This document shows positions 8,306-10,718 of a stretch of 10,718 nt of DNA, in pieces. Every line of letters starts with the position of its first letter. Within the stretch, counting starts at the first letter, position 1. The notes under the pieces are model-generated. The model did no database searches. It saw only the letters and a list, made by a program, of their open reading frames with translations, and had not been told where the DNA came from. The DNA is taken from NCBI GenBank assembly GCA_028565635.1, contig JAOXYB010060724.1, positions 1-10,718 of the forward strand, written 5' to 3'. The position numbers and the translations under genes were made by a program. This DNA comes from Phoronis ovalis (lineage: Eukaryota > Phoronida > Phoronidae).

Positions 8306-10470
8306 CTGTGGAAAACAATAAAATTAAGGTGGTGGATACAGTTCGGCTCAATTTATTGGAACTGCATGTTGACGGTACTAAAATTTACTTTCCGCATCTG
8401 AAAGATGATTATGTAATGAGTAATACACTAATTTTGTGTAAATTCACCTTAATTTTAATTAACTTGCATAAAGTGATATGAGAACATGTACCTCACAGAA
8501 ACTTAAGTCCAACCTCTACGACGATACAAAGCTAAAATTTGGCCAAAATTAACTTGAAATAGTTAAGATCACGAAAAGCATGCCTTATATTTTTACACCG
8601 GCTAATATTTTTAAAATACGATTTCATCACAGCACTTCTCTACAGAATATTATATATACTTATAGTTTTATATTAAGCAGACTAATTCTACTCGTATTTT
8701 TTAACTTTCCGGATTGCTATACAGGTAGTAAAATGGCAATTATTATTTCACGTTTAGATTTTTGTAATTCTTTATACATATGTCTGACTGATTTTCTTGT
8801 ACATAAATTACAGAAAGTAAAGAACTGCTGCACAGATCGTACTGATTACTATATTTTTTAAGTTACTATAAAACTAACATTCTAAATTTTACATGATGAT
8901 ACACCTGTTTACAGCATATATCTTATTTGTTACTTGGCTATACTCCCTCTTGTAGATCTACTAGCAAACAGCTGCTTTGCCAAATAAAGGTATTCCTTAA
9001 TTATATGCATAGAGTTTCTTCAGTTATCGGCGTTAGATTCAGAAAATTATTTATCCATATTCTTTAAACATTTTAAAATTTCGCCTCATGTGGCATTAGG
9101 TAACCAATAGCGTCGTCTCAGTGTCAATGGCTTTTTATACGTAACTAAATGATTATTTTAATATGATAAAAATAAATATCTTAGGGGATGTATGCGCTTA
9201 TTAACTGGATCGGTTGATTGCTCATCAGTGTGACTAGAAGACTTTGTTTTAAAGAAGAGCACGAGTATTACTGTAATGACATCGGAAATTAACTCAGTTG
9301 CTTTGAAATAAATAGGAGAATAAATATGGTGTGGAGACCTAGGATGACCTACCTACAGTTTCATTACCCACATCATAGCATTCTGGTTCAATACAAACCA
9401 TAAGTGCCACACGTGCTGTGTATGCCTTCTCGTCAGTATCTTTGTACCTGTGTTATCAAAGGAAATTAAAAAAGGATGTCGGTTAGCTATGTATTATATG
9501 GTTGCCAATTTGTGAGCAACAATTGTAGCAGAAACTGGTAATGTTTGGTTAAATAAACTTACCAGATTGATAGGATATTCTAATAATATCAAATCTCGTT
9601 ACAACCAAGAAAATTATTCGATCGTTTATCCACTGCCAGGCCTGTAGCAACTCAAGAGGCCAGTTTTTCACCTGTCTGATGAATTCCAATGCTGCACCGC
9701 ATTGGCATTGAAAACAATTTTTTTGGTTTTGACATACTAATTAAAATCTTATTATATTGTGGCGTTGATCTTTTTAGTAAATACATGTACGTGCTATATA
9801 TCAGCTACTGTTTCATGCACTTAGCCATCATATTGTGTTACAATTCAGGTTTCTGATGCTAGTTACATTCTTAATTATTACAATATATATTATTTTAGGG
9901 AAAGAAAATGTCGTTACCCATGTGGAGTGGCATATGCATCATGTCCTGCGTATCGAATGCTGGGGGAAACAAAGATCTTCTTGGTGTCAAATCCTTCTGG
10001 TTTTTGGTTGTCTGTAAAATGACCTTCACGCTCGCCTAATTTGTCACCACCCAATGCATAATCACCTATAAGAGGAAGAGGTCTAACAACTCTTACACGA
10101 TAAATCAAAAAAATTAAATATATAATCTGCTGCAAACTAATACACTGCAATAAATTATTACTGAACACCAATGCGAATGATCTTACATTGATCTTATGTT
10201 GTTTTTGTCCTGTTTTTACGTGTCATGTTTCTATAGCGTTGTCTACAGCTTTCAAGTTACCCAAATGTCGACTAGGATGCATCATGCCAAATTACCGTTT
10301 CTTATCAGAACTTATAATTATACTATATTATAATTGTTACTGGGGCTGTACCTGGCATAAGAAGATCTCCTGTGTCTAATATCTTGTTAACGCCATCCGG
10401 TTTAGTACCGTGATAAGCCCGATGCCATTTTTCAAATATTTTGTTTGCTTTAGCTCTTCCCTTGTTCACC
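8178..10470 (-). CDS. Gene A: C-terminal ART/PARP-like domain protein (5' end outside window)
   Basis: Four minus-strand exons join in frame: 10470-10352, 10065-9918, 9447-9353 and 8305-8178, giving about 164 residues and a TAG at 8180-8178. Seen motifs in order: KWHRAYHGT, then ILDTGDLLMPGD, KKIFVSPSIRYAGHDAYA, ARVALMVCIEPECY, and FSNQEIEW followed by FLYGLLVKL. Known: PARP/ART enzymes use an H-Y-E triad, with H in an HG(T/S) motif, an aromatic strand near the middle and a Glu near the end. Inferred: the HGT, the IFVSP/RYA strand and the EIEW Glu could fill these places, making this a divergent ADP-ribosyltransferase-like domain. The canonical G-x-Y-F-A is not present (F replaces Y). It could instead be an unnamed non-catalytic domain. 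The neighbour gene B lies downstream in the same direction. Confidence 0.8.
8592..8998 (+). pseudogene. Decayed CR1/Jockey-type LINE reverse transcriptase fragment
   Basis: Plus-strand translation gives ISRLDFCNSLYICLTDFLVH then KLQKVKN (about 8742-8823). This is close to the LINE RT thumb pattern S-R-L-D-Y-C-N-S-L-L-x-G-L-P-x-x-x-x-x-K-L-Q-x-V-Q-N. Upstream ANIFKIRFHHSTS matches the preceding N-I-x-x-I-R segment. Downstream, in another frame at about 8914-8995, HISYLLLGYTPSCRSTSKQL resembles Y-I-S-x-L-L-x-x-Y-x-P-S-R-x-L-R-S-S. Frameshifts, a stop and an internal insertion show it is dead. It lies in gene A's last intron, opposite to transcription. Confidence 0.75.
9353..9447 (-). CDS. Gene A exon n-1
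   Basis: The acceptor is gataacacag|GTACAA and the donor TGTAG|GTAGGT; phase 2 in, phase 1 out, 31 whole codons. It encodes YKDTDEKAYTARVALMVCIE, then PECYDVGNETV. The alternating hydrophobic ARVALMVCI segment looks like a core beta-strand. Too short to be caught as a plain open reading frame. Confidence 0.85.
9448..9917 (-). other. Gene A intron without recognised content
   Basis: 470 bp of AT-rich sequence between exons n-2 and n-1. The 60-codon plus-strand frame at its right end is partly the antisense of the exon. No repeat or RNA gene seen. Confidence 0.6.
9918..10065 (-). CDS. Gene A exon n-2: SPSIRYA strand
   Basis: The acceptor is strong (cctcttcctcttatag|GTGATT) and the donor CATGG|GTAACG; phase 1 in, phase 2 out. 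It begins DYALGGDKLGEREGHF and ends IFVSPSIRYAGHDAYATPH. A second AG at about 10091-10090 could give a longer exon but has a poorer tract. The plus-strand open frame here is a shadow. Confidence 0.88.
10352..10470 (-). CDS. Gene A exon n-3: HGT motif
   Basis: The acceptor is gttttatttcag|GGTGAA and the donor CCAG|GTACAG. Frame: two bases from an exon outside the window plus G, then 39 codons, phase 1 out. A basic helix (VNKGRAKANKIFEKW) precedes HRAYHGTKPDGVNKILDTGD. The H-G-T followed about 8 residues later by I-L-x-x-G matches the usual spacing in ART/PARP folds. Confidence 0.85.
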
Positions 10471-10562
10471 CTGAAATAAAACAATAATTAGTAATATAAT
10501 AAATATAGCTACACACCTAATCATTTGTTTTGTTATTCGGGGGAAATCGCCATCCGAAGAGG

Positions 10563-10590
10563 CACTTTATTCAGATTATGTAATAAAGTG
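10563..10590. repeat. Short perfect inverted repeat
   Basis: cactttatt (10563-10571) and aataaagtg (10582-10590) are exact complements around a 10-base loop. The repeat is in gene A non-coding sequence; no element or terminator role is claimed. Confidence 0.5.
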
Positions 10591-10718
10591 TTGTTGTTTT
10601 TTGTTAAGTTATCGCTACCACAAAAATAATAAGAATTCTTCATTTGGCCAAACAACATTAACCCGATATGGCTGCTGATCGTGGCAAAGCTTCTTCGTTA
10701 GAATACTTATTTGTTTCT

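Noticed and set aside
8266-8481. 71-codon plus-strand open frame
   Set aside because: It overlaps gene A's last exon antisense and runs into AT-rich intron without motifs.
10471-10718. Next upstream exon of gene A
   Set aside because: The minus strand here has only short frames broken by stops and no donor in the needed phase; the exon is probably outside the window.

Overview
The window looks like nuclear DNA from an AT-rich invertebrate, most likely a lophotrochozoan such as a bivalve mollusc. The reasons are short coding exons with GT/AG splice sites separated by roughly 100-1200 bp AT-rich introns, metazoan signalling domains (SPRY, NHR), MITE-like inverted-repeat elements and a decayed CR1/Jockey-type LINE piece. 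The exact taxon cannot be read from this sequence. There are no bacterial operons, rRNA, tRNA or CRISPR.

All recognisable genes lie on the minus strand. Gene A (window 8178-10470) is the 3' end of a gene whose 5' part lies beyond the right edge. Four exons join in perfect phase and end at a TAG. They encode about 164 residues of one compact C-terminal domain with ordered motifs AYHGT, FVSPSIRYA and NQEIEW. I read this tentatively as a divergent ADP-ribosyltransferase (PARP/ART)-like fold.

Gene B (window 348-5697, continuing beyond the left edge) starts at an ATG in strong context with a predicted N-myristoylation site (MGNENS) and a seven-Asp run. A complete SPSB/FBXO45-like SPRY domain follows across exons 2-4. 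A small, less certain linker exon comes next, then a complete Neuralized homology repeat (NHR) across exons 6-9, and then a charged helical exon. Every junction keeps frame, giving 479 codons within the window with no stop. A spliced 5' leader exon is predicted just upstream.

Layout in plus coordinates: 1-347 no recognised gene; 348-2606 NHR half of gene B; 3190-3276 linker exon; 3410-5259 SPRY exons, with a large intron (3884-5093) holding a foldback repeat and MITE copy 1; 5512-5808 first coding exon and 5' leader; about 5809-8177 intergenic region with MITE copy 2 and an unexplained ORF; 8178-10470 gene A, whose last intron carries a LINE remnant on the opposite strand; 10471-10718 nothing recognised.

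Functionally, SPRY and NHR are both peptide-binding beta-sandwich modules usually tied to ubiquitin ligases or signalling scaffolds. Gene B therefore reads as a membrane-anchored two-module recognition protein. Its C-terminus is outside the window. The head-to-tail arrangement of A and B invites, but does not prove, the idea that both belong to one tandem family built as SPRY-NHR-helix-ART-like domain.
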